Source of the DNA: Spinacia oleracea
Lineage: Eukaryota; Streptophyta; Magnoliopsida; Caryophyllales; Amaranthaceae
DNA length: 64,000 nt
NCBI RefSeq assembly: GCF_020520425.1
Contig: NC_079492.1
Span: 146,413,861-146,477,860, forward strand
Direction of reading: 5' to 3'
Numbering within the stretch: position 1 is the first letter of the stretch; each line of letters starts with the position of its first letter. Both the position numbers and the translations under genes were made by a program. The notes below the pieces were generated by a model. The model was not told the DNA's origin. It made no database searches and saw nothing but the letters and a program-made list of their open reading frames with translations. Positions 11,243 to 22,225 of this stretch are shown in pieces.

Positions 11243-11477
11243 CTTTCCTCTGTTTTTTTTTTTTTTTTTTTTTGAAATGACACTATTCTTTAGCCACGTT
11301 CGATTTCAAACATTAATACTTTCAATTATGGATAAAAAAATTATTTTAAAAAATATTTATTAATACAAATCTAATAATACCTCACGTAATTATATTTTTT
11401 CTTAAATATAAATCACAAAAGAAAATTAAAGGATCTCGTGTGAATAGTATCAAACATCTCATAAGAAACGGAGGAAG
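11243..11477. mobile_element. Stowaway-type MITE
   Basis: The left end CTTTCCTCTG runs into a poly-T tract and the right end is ACGGAGGAAG, flanked by TA on both sides. It follows the RNase H module. Confidence 0.6.
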
Positions 11478-11489
11478 TACTTTATTTCA

Positions 11490-11900
11490 TTCCTCTTTTA
11501 TACAACAACAAACCTATTTATAGTCGTGATTATTTCTCTAAGGTTGTTATAGCTAGATATTTCTCAAGATTGTTTCTAGAGAATTCTACTTAATTCTCTA
11601 AGCTAGTCCTATAGGTTATTCTAATTACTTTTTCTTACTAGATTTTCCTGCACACTATTAAGAATTACAGTAGATTTTTTTCTAGATTTTTTTTTTCTAC
11701 AACACCATCAAGAATTACAATAGATTTTTTTCCGGGATTTTCTAGATTAACATTTTAATATGGACTAGACTTTGGACATGCTCACGAGCCACCTTGCATT
11801 GAGTCGTGTTTCTTGGACCGGTTTTTTTTTTTATGGGTTGTTACAGTGTTACTTTCCACTCGTAAAGTGGTTTTCTCATTTGAGACACTAGGTTCGAAGT
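11490..11900. repeat. Segment shared with 23036-23400 (P450 unit tail)
   Basis: This AT-rich non-coding block matches 23036-23400 closely, including AGTCCTATAGGTTATTCT and TTCTAGAGAATTCTACTTAA. It marks the downstream tail of the duplicated P450 unit. No coding potential is seen. Confidence 0.7.
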
Positions 11901-11911
11901 GTCTCAAATGA

Positions 11912-12233
11912 GAAAGGTCGCAGCATGTGACATTTAAGTCGTGTCACAATGATGACATGACATGCATGCTTATGTGTCATTATTTAAATTGAAAAATAAA
12001 ATATTTAACTTATATATCCTATTATACATGTTTCAAACAAAAGGTGGGAAAATATTAATATTCTAATTTGTTTCCTTCTTTATATCGTCTACTTTATTTA
12101 CATATTTTCATAGTAAAAATATTGCATTGATAGTAAAATGTTATGAGTCATGTTATGATGACTCATAACCTACGTGACGCCTATATATACCAATTAAACT
12201 CTGAAAGGTTTAGTTGTCGCAACTTGCGACCTT
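11912..12233. mobile_element. TIR MITE (AAAGGTCGCA family)
   Basis: Inverted ends AAAGGTCGCAGC and TTGCGACCTTT enclose about 300 bp of AT-rich DNA with GTGTCACAATGATGACATG-like short palindromes. The target duplication is unclear, so the superfamily is not assigned. It interrupts the repeat tail, which resumes near 12240. Confidence 0.6.
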
Positions 12234-12300
12234 TATCATCACCCCTCTAGGTTCACTTCGGTTTAATTTAAAGATTTAGCATAAGCTACAAGGCCCGAGT

Positions 12301-12782
12301 TGTTAGGAAATTATGCAACTTTCCTAATGAATCAGATTAGTAGAAATAACAATAATATTTAAAATAACACACAAATAAATTGATTATCCGACAAGGGTTA
12401 TAATCTCTAAATACGCTGCAAAACTTTTACTGGAAAGATAAATAATACACAAGTGTTCACAACACTTATTGTAACTCACATCCCATACGCACCCCAATTA
12501 CACCCAAGAATTTTTCTCAAAAAAATTCTCTTAAAGCTTTTCTCTCTCTATCTGCTTTTGTGTTTTTCTTTTTGTTTTGGGATAGTTATTAAAATTTATT
12601 ACATACGTTTATATAGTTTTTAGTTTTTTAAAGATAGATTGTTAAATTAGCAAACTATTTCTATCCTATCAAATTTAAGACAATGCATGCATGCATTCTA
12701 AAAAATTCTAAGGATTACATTGCTTCCTTTTTTTTTTTTTTTTTCTTAAACTAAAATAATAGTGTTTGTTAATTATCCAACA
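12301..12782 (-). repeat. 3' LTR of the truncated Copia fragment
   Basis: In plus orientation it runs TGTTAGGAAATTA to TAATTATCCAACA, a good terminal inverted pair, and is followed by the complement of a polypurine tract (ATCTCCCACTTG). It is 482 bp long. The partner LTR is missing. Confidence 0.8.
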
Positions 12783-13552
12783 ATCTCCCACTTGAAGACT
12801 GATTTTAATCTGTCTTCACACCTTACTCCATGGAGTACAACTTTCTCGTATGTTACTCATGCATGCCAAACTAAAGTGGAACATAACTTTAGTTTGTCAA
12901 TAGTCACCGCCTTAGTTAACATATCTGCCGGATTCTTAGTTCCTTGAACTTTTTCCAATTTTAACACCTTATCCTCTAGTAAAGATCGGATAAAATGATA
13001 TCGAAGCCCAATATGCTTTGTTCGAGAATGGAATGCTGAATTCTTTGCCAAGTGTATCGCACTCTGACTATCACTATATAGAACATTATTCTCCTGCTTG
13101 AATCCCAACTCAGTTAACAAACCTTGAAGCCATATAATCTCTTTACTGGCTTCAGTTACTGCTACATATTCAGCCTTTGTAGTGGATAAAACAACAATCT
13201 TCTGTAACTGCACATTCAACTAACCGTTGTATTTCCAACTGTGAATATATTGCCGGTGGTGCTCTTTCTATGGTCGACTTCACCTCCAAAGTCTGTATCT
13301 ACATAACCTTGTACTTTTAGTTCACCTTTACCAAAGTACAAACACTTCTCTGTGGTACCTCGTAGATACCTCAAAATCCATTTCACTGCTTACCAATGAA
13401 CTTTTCCTGGATTTGACATAAACCTGCTAACAACTCCCACTGCATGTCTAATATCTGGTCTTGTACAAACCATTGCGTACATCAAACTCCCAATGGCTGA
13501 TGCATAAGGAACCTTAGCCAAATAATCTTTATCTTCCTCCGTTTGAGGGCAC
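12301..13552 (-). mobile_element. Ty1/Copia fragment: 3' LTR, RNase H and end of RT
   Basis: On the minus strand the end of the reverse transcriptase region is followed by RNase H (motifs LSTTKAEYVA, YSDSQSAIHLAKN, RTKHIGLRYHF), a polypurine tract, and an LTR at 12301-12782 bounded TGTTGG...CCTAACA in element sense. The 5' LTR, gag, protease, integrase and most of RT are absent. The fragment abuts P450 copy D directly at about 13552. It is a broken fossil of a different Copia family from the 15.7-kb element, as its 482-bp LTR shows. Confidence 0.85.
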
Positions 13553-14950
13553 TGATCCTTGTTGGTCATGTTTCCATTGCTTATGCAGTCACCTGGTCTC
13601 TTCTATTTTTAGCTAAATCCCCTCATGTTCTTCTAAAACTTCGGGCAAATAACTCTCTTTTTTGGTAAATTTGTCAAAAACGGGGTTGACTTTACTCTGT
13701 GTATCTCACGTGGAATCTCATAGAAAATGGATAATTAAAATGTCACGTGTACTTGTTTGACTTCTTAATATAATTTAAAATTAGGAGGAGAACAACGTTA
13801 TGTCTAAGGAGAAGAACAACGGGTGCATCACATATGAAGATATATCAAAGCTCAAGTATACCAATAAGGTAAAACGTATATTATATCAACGTACTTTCAA
13901 TGTAGATACGCCTCTGAATACTCTATATACGTAGTATTGCTTATTACTACGTACATGTTGCGGAAGAAACAATAAGGGCATGCTTGGATTGAGGGTAATG
14001 TATTAAAGGGGTAATAAAAGTCAAACTAAGGTAATTAAAGGTGATGATGAGGGGATGAAGTGGTGGCAAAGGGAACAAGCTAGTGTTGGCAAGAAGAAAA
14101 TAAAAGGGAAGGGGGAACAAATACCCTCATCATGGGGTTAATAGTTACCCACCATCCCACTAGGGTGATTATTACCCTCATTTGGGGGGTAATACTTGCC
14201 CCCTTCCTCCCTTCTCCTCACAACACCACCACTACCACAACTTCTCATCACAATACCACCACACCACCCTCCTTGCAACCACCTCAATTCACCTTCATTG
14301 TCCTTTTATTATGGTGGTTTGACTTTTATTACCCCCATAATCCATTACACCCAATCCAAGCATGCCCTAAGGATGACAAACCTCTCTGCATTTGTTTTCA
14401 GAAAAGCCACCGATGATATTGAATTTAAAGCTAACATAATACCAAAAGGTTGGAGTGTTTTATTGTTTGGCTAAGGGAAGTTCACAATGATCCATCAAAA
14501 TTTGAAGATCCATTGTCATTTAACCCATATAGTGGGATGTAAGTAATCTTATAATCAATTTTAATTGGAACTACTAATACATAATTAAGCTAATAATTAT
14601 TTGGTTTGATAGTTACCCTGATGTTAACATCTTATTTTGCAACCAATGAAGTCTTGATCTAGTGGTTAAGACTTAAGACTGAGTGTTTTTGTACAATTAT
14701 ACAATAGGTCGCATGTTCAAGTCTACTGCATTTATTTATAATTTATTTGTCCTTATCGCTCATTCAAAAAAAACTAATCTCATTTTGCAGACGCGCCCGA
14801 CACATGGAACATATACCAACCCTTTGGGGGGAGGATCAAGATCTTGTCCGGAAAACGCGCTCGTTCGAGTGTCTTTAGCTATTTTCCTTCATCATTTGTC
14901 CATTGGCTACAAATAAGCCGTCATTGTGTATATGCAGTTTCATGATTTAA
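13553..14950 (+). pseudogene. P450 copy D: 5'-truncated, MITE-split pseudogene
   Basis: It matches copy C from the middle of exon 4 (VGHVSIAYAVTW) onward. Exon 5 is at 13785-13868. Exon 6 begins near 13955, is split by the Tourist MITE at 13976-14367, and resumes with NLSAFVFRKATDD. Exon 7 is at about 14791-14912. The acceptor before exon 6 has lost its AG, the donor after exon 7 reads AT instead of GT, exon 6 is frameshifted near its end, and exon 8 is gone apart from a few tail bases. Copies C and D share the unusual VGHVSI I-helix, so that change precedes their duplication. Confidence 0.85.
13976..14367. mobile_element. Tourist (PIF/Harbinger-type) MITE inside a P450 exon
   Basis: Inverted ends GGGCATGCTTGGATTG and CAATCCAAGCATGCCC are perfect, with TAA target duplication at 13973-13975 and 14368-14370. 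Removing it would restore an exon 6 sequence collinear with copy C. The low divergence of the arms suggests a recent insertion. Confidence 0.9.
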
Positions 14951-15250
14951 GGAATCAAGGCTACTCAAATTATTTGCGTAACTTTTTATCATAAACTCAA
15001 TGAGATGTTTTCTAGTACGATGTATATCACGTATTGAATAATTTTACAATCACTAATAACAAAAACAAATACCAAATAACAAAACTACCTTGTTAATTGA
15101 ATTGTTTCATTTCATTAGGGTTCAAAATTAAACACACAATATTCCTTGTTTTGATTTAGATTCATTGGGTTATAATATTTTAGTTTCACTTCTTTTCAAT
15201 TGTTGAGACTGATTCAAAATTGCACCTTGAGCAATCACCACGCCTTTCAC

Positions 15251-15509
15251 GAGGTTGTTTTTTCGCATATCTGATATGTATGGCAACATACATATCAACT
15301 AAAAGACAAATAGCTAAAAGACAAAAAAGGAATTACCATTCATGTTAAAAAAGTACCATTCTGTAAAAAGAAGTACCATTCTGTAAAAAAAAGTACCATT
15401 TTTGCTTGAAAAAGTACCATTTACTTTCTTTTTTGTCTTTTTTCCTATTTTGTCTTTTGTTCTGATATGTATTTGCCCATACATATCTGATATGCGCAAA
15501 TACTTCCTC
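15251..15509. mobile_element. Mutator-like foldback MITE with 10-bp target duplication
   Basis: Both ends read GAGG...TTTNCGCATATC(T/A)GATATGTATGG in inverted orientation. They are flanked by the direct repeat CGCCTTTCAC at 15241-15250 and 15510-15519. The centre holds four AAGTACCATT-type units between 15345 and 15425. Long TIRs with a 9-10-bp duplication fit the Mutator superfamily. Confidence 0.75.
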
Positions 15510-15753
15510 CGCCTTTCACCTCTATTCTGGAACACTCAGCTTTTCCCAACAGATAAGTATAATAGTCAATAAAAGCCTGGATAACACTACCATAACCTTG
15601 CGAATCTCTTTTTCTTTACACAAGATTTAAGTGTAGTAACCCTCATCAGCATCGGCAACAGTAGGGAAAGTTTATTGGTTGGGTTCCTCATCTTCAGGGT
15701 TCGTAAAAATAAATACCGATGCTAGGAAAGACTACTCAAATTATTTGTGTAGC

Positions 15754-15863
15754 TGTCAAGCCCATTTGTAATTAGGCTATTCTTGTATCTAAGCCCGTAA
15801 GCTAGGTTGTATAAATAACACCTTTGTGACAGAAATACAATCAAGGAAAAACAATTCCTAACA
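15754..15863 (+). repeat. 5' LTR of the Copia element
   Basis: It begins TGTCAAGCCC, ends CCTAACA and is 110 bp long, very short for a Copia LTR. The primer-binding site follows directly. Confidence 0.95.
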
Positions 15864-15937
15864 TGGTATCGGAGCCAATAAACACAAAACCCTAAATTTT
15901 TTTTAGCCGTTCTTGAACCCTCGCCCAACAGACTCCC

Positions 15938-18900
15938 ATGGCAGAGGCGAAAATCGACCCATCTTCTCCGTTCTACCTATGCGCCGGAGACCAGCCCGAA
16001 AACTTGATCACTCACGTGGTCCTCAAGGGCAAAGACAACTACCTAGCGTGGTCAAGGGCAATCACCTTGTCCTTGAAATCACGTCGGAAATATGGATTTG
16101 TTGATGGCTCGATCAAGAAGCCGAATTCAACGGACACCAATAAACTGCTGGATTGGGAGACGAACAATTCCATGTTGGTCTCCTGGATCACCAAAACTAT
16201 GTTACCCAAGGTTGCTACCTCTATTCCATACATGGAGGAAGCCAAGCCTCTATGGGATTACCTTGAAAAACGGTTCTGCGTGGCTACTGGACCACGACTG
16301 CAACAACTACATGCTCGCATCACAGAGTGCCGCCATGGCAAAGGAACGTCCATTGAAGATTACTATAATACTCTGATGGGCTTTTATGACGATTTGCACC
16401 AATTGAAACCCCCTCATGGCTGTACATGTGGATTGTGCACTTGCAATGTCGCAGGGAAATATGAAGCTGATAAGGACGAAGAGAAGCTGCATCAATTCCT
16501 AATTAGCATCGATGATAACTTGTACGCGGTGGTTCGAACGAACCTGCTCTCTCAAAAACTTCCCACAACGTTGAAGAGTTCCCTTGAAGCACTAATACAA
16601 GAAGAGGAGTCTCGTGGCTTGGTAAAAGGGACAACCGCACACGAGGATGCACAGACTCACGTCTTTGCACTCTCGACTGATCGCTGGAAAAGAGGTGATC
16701 GCTGGAGGGACAAGTCGAAGTTGCATTGCACTCATTGCCAAAAGATGGGACATGATAATGCAGGGTGTTTCAAGCTGCACGGATATCCCGAATGGTGGCA
16801 CGACAAGTCTCGCCAACGGAATGCGACAGCATCCAAGCCCTTGCCCAACGCTGGTACGACCAGCAAGCAATCTGTATCCAACTCGCTGGTCCGTGCTCAT
16901 GCTGTGAGCAGTGTCAGCCCAACAGCACCGTCAAGAGAAGAGCAGCCAGCATCATCTGGGGTTACTCTTGAAGATCTCAAACCTGATCAACTGCAAGTAT
17001 TGCTGAATATGGTTAATAATCCTAAGCCTGACAGGATGATTGGTGAGTTTTTCTCGTCATCATGGATCATTGATACCGGTGCATCCCATCATGTTACGGG
17101 GGATGAGTCGTGCTTAATTGATGTGTGGGATATTGAGCCACGTCAAGTCGGACTTCCGAACGGTGAACAAGCAGTGGCTACGAGAGCTGGCCGAGTGTCC
17201 TTGACCAATAATTTTTATCTTGAACATGTTTTATTCGTACCTACTTTACACTGTAATTTAATATCGGTGTCTCAAATGACAGACGAGTCTCATTGCTTTG
17301 TCACATTTAATAATTCTTTGAGTGCTATACAGGACCATCGCTCGGGGAGCCTGATTGGGGCCGGTGAACGGAAGGATGGACTCTACTACTTTCGACGAAT
17401 TCCTACAGTAAGTGCAGTGACAGTTCCCGAGATCTCTGAATTTGAGTTGTGGCATAGACGAATGGGACATCCGTCGGATAAAGTCGTCAAGTTAGTTCCT
17501 ACTATTAGTACTAGTTCTAGCAAGAAAGTTTTGAATAAACCATGTGATGTATGCCCTCAAGCGAAACAGTCACGAGATAGTTTTCCTGTTAGTGAAAGTA
17601 GAGCCAGTAATATTTTTGAATTGATACACTGTGATTTATGGGGAGCCTATAAAACTCCGTCTACTTGTGGTGCACGTTATTTTTTAACGATAGTTGATGA
17701 TTTCTCCAGGGGAGTTTGGGTTTATTTATTAAATTCAAAAACTGAAGTTTATTCTGCATTTAAAACTTTTTTTGCTATGATTAAACGACAGTTTGAGGCA
17801 TCTGTCAAAGTAGTTAGAAGCGATAATGGCACCGAATTCAAATGTCTGTTTCCTTATTTCGACGAACAGGGCATTATTTTTCAATCTTCGTGTGTGGGTA
17901 CACCGCAACAAAATGGGCGGGTTGAACGTAAACATCAGCATATATTGAATGTGGCACATGCTTTGATGTTTCAAGGGAACCTACCTATTAAGTTTTGGGG
18001 CGAATGTGTGCTTGGGGCAGTATACTTAATTAATCGTACACCATCTCGTCTATTGGATAACAAAACTCCATACAACATCTTGTTCGACCAACCACCTGAT
18101 TTTGATGAGCTGAGAGTTTTTGGGTCTTTGTGTTTTGTTCACGATCAAAAGGCGAAGGGTGATAAATTTGCACCGCGTAGTAAAAAATGTGTGTTCGTTG
18201 GGTATACCCGTGGCAAGAAAGGCTGGAAAGTATATGATCTTCAAAAGGGTACGATTTTTGTTCCTCGTGACGTTGTGTTTCATGAAAATGTGTTTCCATT
18301 CTTGGACGACGAAGCATTTAGGGACAACGTAGCTTCCAACACGGAGTCCGATCTTGATATGAGAGCTGATGGTTTCATCTTGGATGATATGGGCCACGAT
18401 TTGGAGGAGGGTGAGCTCCTGTCTACATCCGATAATGGGCTACCTACAAGTGCACCTATACTTGTGCCCATGGAGCTGCCACACACAGCAGCACCTACGG
18501 TACTCATGGATGCTCAGCCAGACGTTGCACTCGACCACGCTGCCCAGCCAGCTGAACCTGTTGCTCTCGACCACGATGCCCAGTCAGCCGAGCTTCTCGC
18601 TCAACCACCTCCTGCAGCCTCGGTGCCTATTGGATTGGGCCGCGGTTTGAGGGAGAGACGTCCACCGGGCTGGCATCGCGATTTTGTTGCACATACTGTC
18701 CCGAAATTGAGTCCATCACCTCCATCATCGACCACTACAAGCTCTTCAGGTACTCCATATCCATTAGCACACTATATAAATTGTGACAAATTCTCTGTTA
18801 GACACCGTATATTTCTTGCAGCTGTAATTGCAGGACTTGAGCCTCGAACATTTAATGAGGCCATGAAAGATGTGGGATGGAGGGAGGCTATGCAGAAGGA

Positions 18901-20347
18901 AATCGGTGCCCTGGAGGACAATGAAACTTGGGTTATGGAGGAGTTACCCCCGGGTAAGACAGCGTTGGGGTGCAAATGGGTGTACAAGATTAAATTTCAT
19001 GCTGATGGTAAGATAGAACGACTTAAAGCTCGTCTGGTAATTTTTGGCAATCGCCAGGTGGAAGGGATTGACTACAACGAGACATTCGCCCCAGTTGCTA
19101 AAATGGTTACAGTTCAGAACTGGGAGCTACATCAGATGGACGTCCACAACGCCTTTCTTCACGGTGATCTAGATGAGGAGGTTTATATGAAACCCCCACC
19201 AGGGTTTAAAGGCGCGAAGCCCGGTATGGTCTGTAGGTTGAAAAAGTCATTATACGGCCTTCGTCAAGCCCCACGATGTTGGTTTGCAAAGTTAGCAACC
19301 TCTCTGAAGAGGTACGGATTCACTCAATCGTACTCCGACTACTCATTATTCACATTAACCCAAGGCCCTATTCAGTTGAGCGTACTTGTTTACGTGGACG
19401 ATCTTATAATTTCCGGAAACAATACGTCTGCAATTGTTGATTTTAAGAAATACTTGGGGGAGTGTTTTCATATGAAAGATCTGGGCGTTCTGAAATACTT
19501 TCTTGGCATCGAAGTAGCACGGAGTCCCGAGGGAATTTTTCTGTGTCAACGAAAGTATACACTTGATATTATTGCAGAGACATGCTTATTGGGGGCGCGA
19601 CCAGCAGGGTGTCCCATTGAACAACACCATATGCTGGCCACGTCTACAGGAGACTTATTCGGCGATCCTGAGATGTATCGGAGGTTAGTTGGTCGGCTTA
19701 TCTATCTATCTTTTACTCGCCCTGACTTGGCCTACACAGTTCATATTCTAGCTCAATTTATGCAAGCACCTCGTCAAGCCCATTGGGACGCTGCCATGCG
19801 CACGGTTTGTTATTTAAAAGGTTGCCTGGGTCAGGGGATTCTTCTTCATTCCGATTGCGACTTACAGTTGTCTGGTTGGTGTGATTCTGATTAGGCAAGC
19901 TGCCCATTGACGAGACGTTCTATTAGTGGTTGGTTGGTGTTTCTTGGTCGGTCCCCCATTTCCTGGAAAACCAAGAAACAACACACGGTGTCTCGTTCGT
20001 CGGCCGAAGCTGAGTATTGATCTATGGCCGCTATCACGGCCGAGTTAAAATGGTTAAAAGCCCTACTCGACAGTTTGGGCATAAGTCATCCACGGGCAAT
20101 GAGTTTATATTGTGATAGTCAATCTGCGCTACATATCGCTCAGAATCCGGTGTTTCACGAGCGCACAAAACATATAGAGGTGGACTGTCATTACGTGAGA
20201 GACGCCATTCAGGAGGGCATTATACGCACAACCCACGTGCGCACGGACGACCAACTCGCTGACATATTCACCAAAGCATTGGGCAAACGACAATTCTTGT
20301 ATTTACTTGACAAGTTGGGCATTTGTGATTTGCATGCTCCAACTTGA
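15938..20347 (+). pseudogene. Copia gag-pol coding region (broken)
   Basis: Domains in order are: gag with a CCHC knuckle (CTHCQKMGHDNAGC, near 16725); retropepsin with IIDTGASHH (near 17070); integrase with the HRRMGHPS zinc region and catalytic RSDNGTEF (near 17820); reverse transcriptase with YVDDLIIS (near 19395); RNase H with YCDSQSALHIAQN (near 20110) and TKHIEVDCHYVRD. Most of it is open reading frame. A few breaks make it non-functional as it stands. Confidence 0.9.
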
Positions 20348-20354
20348 GGGGGGG

Positions 20355-20464
20355 TGTTAAGCCCATTTGTAATTAGGCTATGCTTGTATCTAAGCCCGTA
20401 AGCTAGGTTGTATAAATAACACCTTTGTGACAGAAATACAATCAAGGAAAAACAATTCCTAACA
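20355..20464 (+). repeat. First 3' LTR of the Copia element
   Basis: It follows the polypurine tract, begins TGTTAAGCCC, ends CCTAACA, and is joined with no spacer to another LTR. Confidence 0.95.
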
Positions 20465-20574
20465 TGTCAAGCCCATTTGTAATTAGGCTATACTTGTATC
20501 TAAGCCCGTAGGCTAGGTTGTATAAATAACACCTTTGTGACAGAAATACAATCAAGGAAAAACAATTCCTAACA
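20465..20574 (+). repeat. Second, tandem 3' LTR of the Copia element
   Basis: It begins TGTCAAGCCC like the 5' LTR and is followed by the right target duplication GTAGC. No target duplication or spacer separates it from the preceding LTR. Confidence 0.95.
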
Positions 20575-20604
20575 GTAGCTTCTATTATAAACTCAATTTA
20601 TTAG

Positions 20605-20913
20605 CTAGTTAGCTAGTAGTATTAAAAAAGCGAAACAATAGATGATTAGATGACACTTGTCATCCACCAATTTTGGTTTTTTTTTTCTTTCAATTTTCTC
20701 TTTTGTTTTGCTATATTTTTAACACCTCCCCCACTTTATATATTTTCTTTGTTCAATATCAATTCACCATTTAATTTATATATATATATATTTAATTAAC
20801 CTTTTTCACTCCATCTCTCTCTTTGGTCGGTGATCAGAAACTTGAAGTTTGTGATATTTTAAAAGACGGTTAAATAACAATTATATAACTGCCCGTTTTT
20901 GAAGGGGAGCTAG
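20605..20913 (+). mobile_element. Non-autonomous Helitron, copy 2
   Basis: Its 5' part (GTATTAAAAAAGCGAAAC, GATGATTAGATGACAC) and its 3' end (hairpin-like GCCCGTTTTTGAAGGGG then AGCTAG|T) match the Helitron at 8640-9196. The extreme 5' end is blurred. It sits at the same relative place downstream of the P450, so it was copied with the unit. Confidence 0.65.
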
Positions 20914-21593
20914 TTATTAATTATACTTGATCTCAAGTTGTCTCGTATAATATTCCGAGCATCAGATTATTTATTATATATTATTTCCACATATTTTTAG
21001 GAGTCACATATTGACCAACAAAAATATTAAGAAATCATATTTGAATTATATAATAATAATGTGAGTGGGTAGTTAGCAATAAAGAAATTAAAAAAAAATA
21101 AGTGAGGTGTAAAAGTTACCAAAAATGAACTATTTACTCCGTATGATTTAAATGAGGTAATAAGAAAGTAAAAAATAATAAACAATTTGGAGATGAGTAT
21201 AGGAGTTACCAAAAAATACGGAGAGAGCGTTGTGCGTATTGGATTATTTACATTTTACAATGAGTAAAAAAAATAGTCAAATAACACAAAATCTAGCGTT
21301 GTTGAGTGTTTATAACCGAGTTAAAAAATAGCTAGCCAAATAACCGAATCTGCCTTGTTGATTGTTTATCACGTTAAGAATCGTTTTATTTCGACAAACA
21401 TTAGGGATTGTCTTAAATTCTTAAGTTGTCGAATCCTATTAGGAACTGTTTTTCAATCCTAGCCTATATTATACAAAGTATAATTAATTTTCATTCATTT
21501 TTATTAGGGTTCCAAATTAAACACGCATATTTTTGTATTCATTTAGATTAAGTTTTCACTTCTTTTCACATCAAACATTTGTCATGGCAATGA

Positions 21594-22225
21594 TGCATCA
21601 CATTTTCCAACTGCCATTACATTATGGATGTTAACCTCCCATTAGATTTATTCCTATGCCGCAACACCAGACTAGAGAAGAGTGTTTATCAGTTTGGCTC
21701 CTCCACCACCCGGGTTCGTGAAAATAAATACAGATGCTAGCATTAAGGGTAACGGAAGAATCGGATACGGAGTAGTTGTTAGGGGTGATCATTGATTTTG
21801 GACTATTGAGAGGTTTGGTTATTGTATTGGAGATCATTTTGATAAACACGTCGGTCCAAGAACAGAACAAGTAGTAGAAGGTGAAATCAAAGCGATCATA
21901 GTTGGATTAACGATAGCGAAAGAACAAGGTTTGTTTTAAGGGTGTGATAATTGAGTGGGATTCCAAAATTGCTATTGATCTTATTAACGTGGACCGCAAC
22001 TTTGAGAAACATTCTTGGATAAAGAATGAGATTGTTCTTATGGTTTTAATTGGAATGTAGAAACTAGCAAGTAAGATGATGCGTTGCATATTTCAACATC
22101 AAAAGAGAGAGGGAAACTTTTGTGCAGATAAATTGGCAGAAATGGGTGTTAATGGCAGTGAAGATGTGCAAAACTTCGAGAATCCTCTGAAACAACTCGT
22201 TTCGTATTTGGTAGCGGATTATTAG
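21594..22225 (+). pseudogene. RNase H-like module, copy 2
   Basis: ATG at 21594. Pieces read APPPPGFVKINTDASIKGNG, IGYGVVVRG, TEQVVEGEIKAIIVGLTIAKE, then in another frame REGNFCADKLAEMG and a stop at 22225. The REGN..ADKLAEMG block is the usual closing motif of the RVT_3 RNase H fold. A stop and frame changes break it. It is the counterpart of copy 1 within the duplicated P450 unit. Confidence 0.65.

Larger units (their letters stand above)
15754..20574 (+). mobile_element. Ty1/Copia retrotransposon, nearly complete, with a doubled 3' LTR
   Basis: The order is 5' LTR (15754-15863), primer site TGGTATCGGAGCC at 15864, gag, protease, integrase, reverse transcriptase and RNase H (Copia gene order), polypurine tract (20346-20354), then two LTRs in direct contact (20355-20464, 20465-20574). 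A 5-bp target duplication GTAGC flanks the whole (15749-15753, 20575-20579). The three 110-bp LTRs differ from each other at only a few sites, suggesting an insertion of order one million years old, with large error. The element is almost whole but broken, with a few breaks. It lies in the 3' flank of a P450 unit, whose sequence continues on both sides. Confidence 0.95.
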
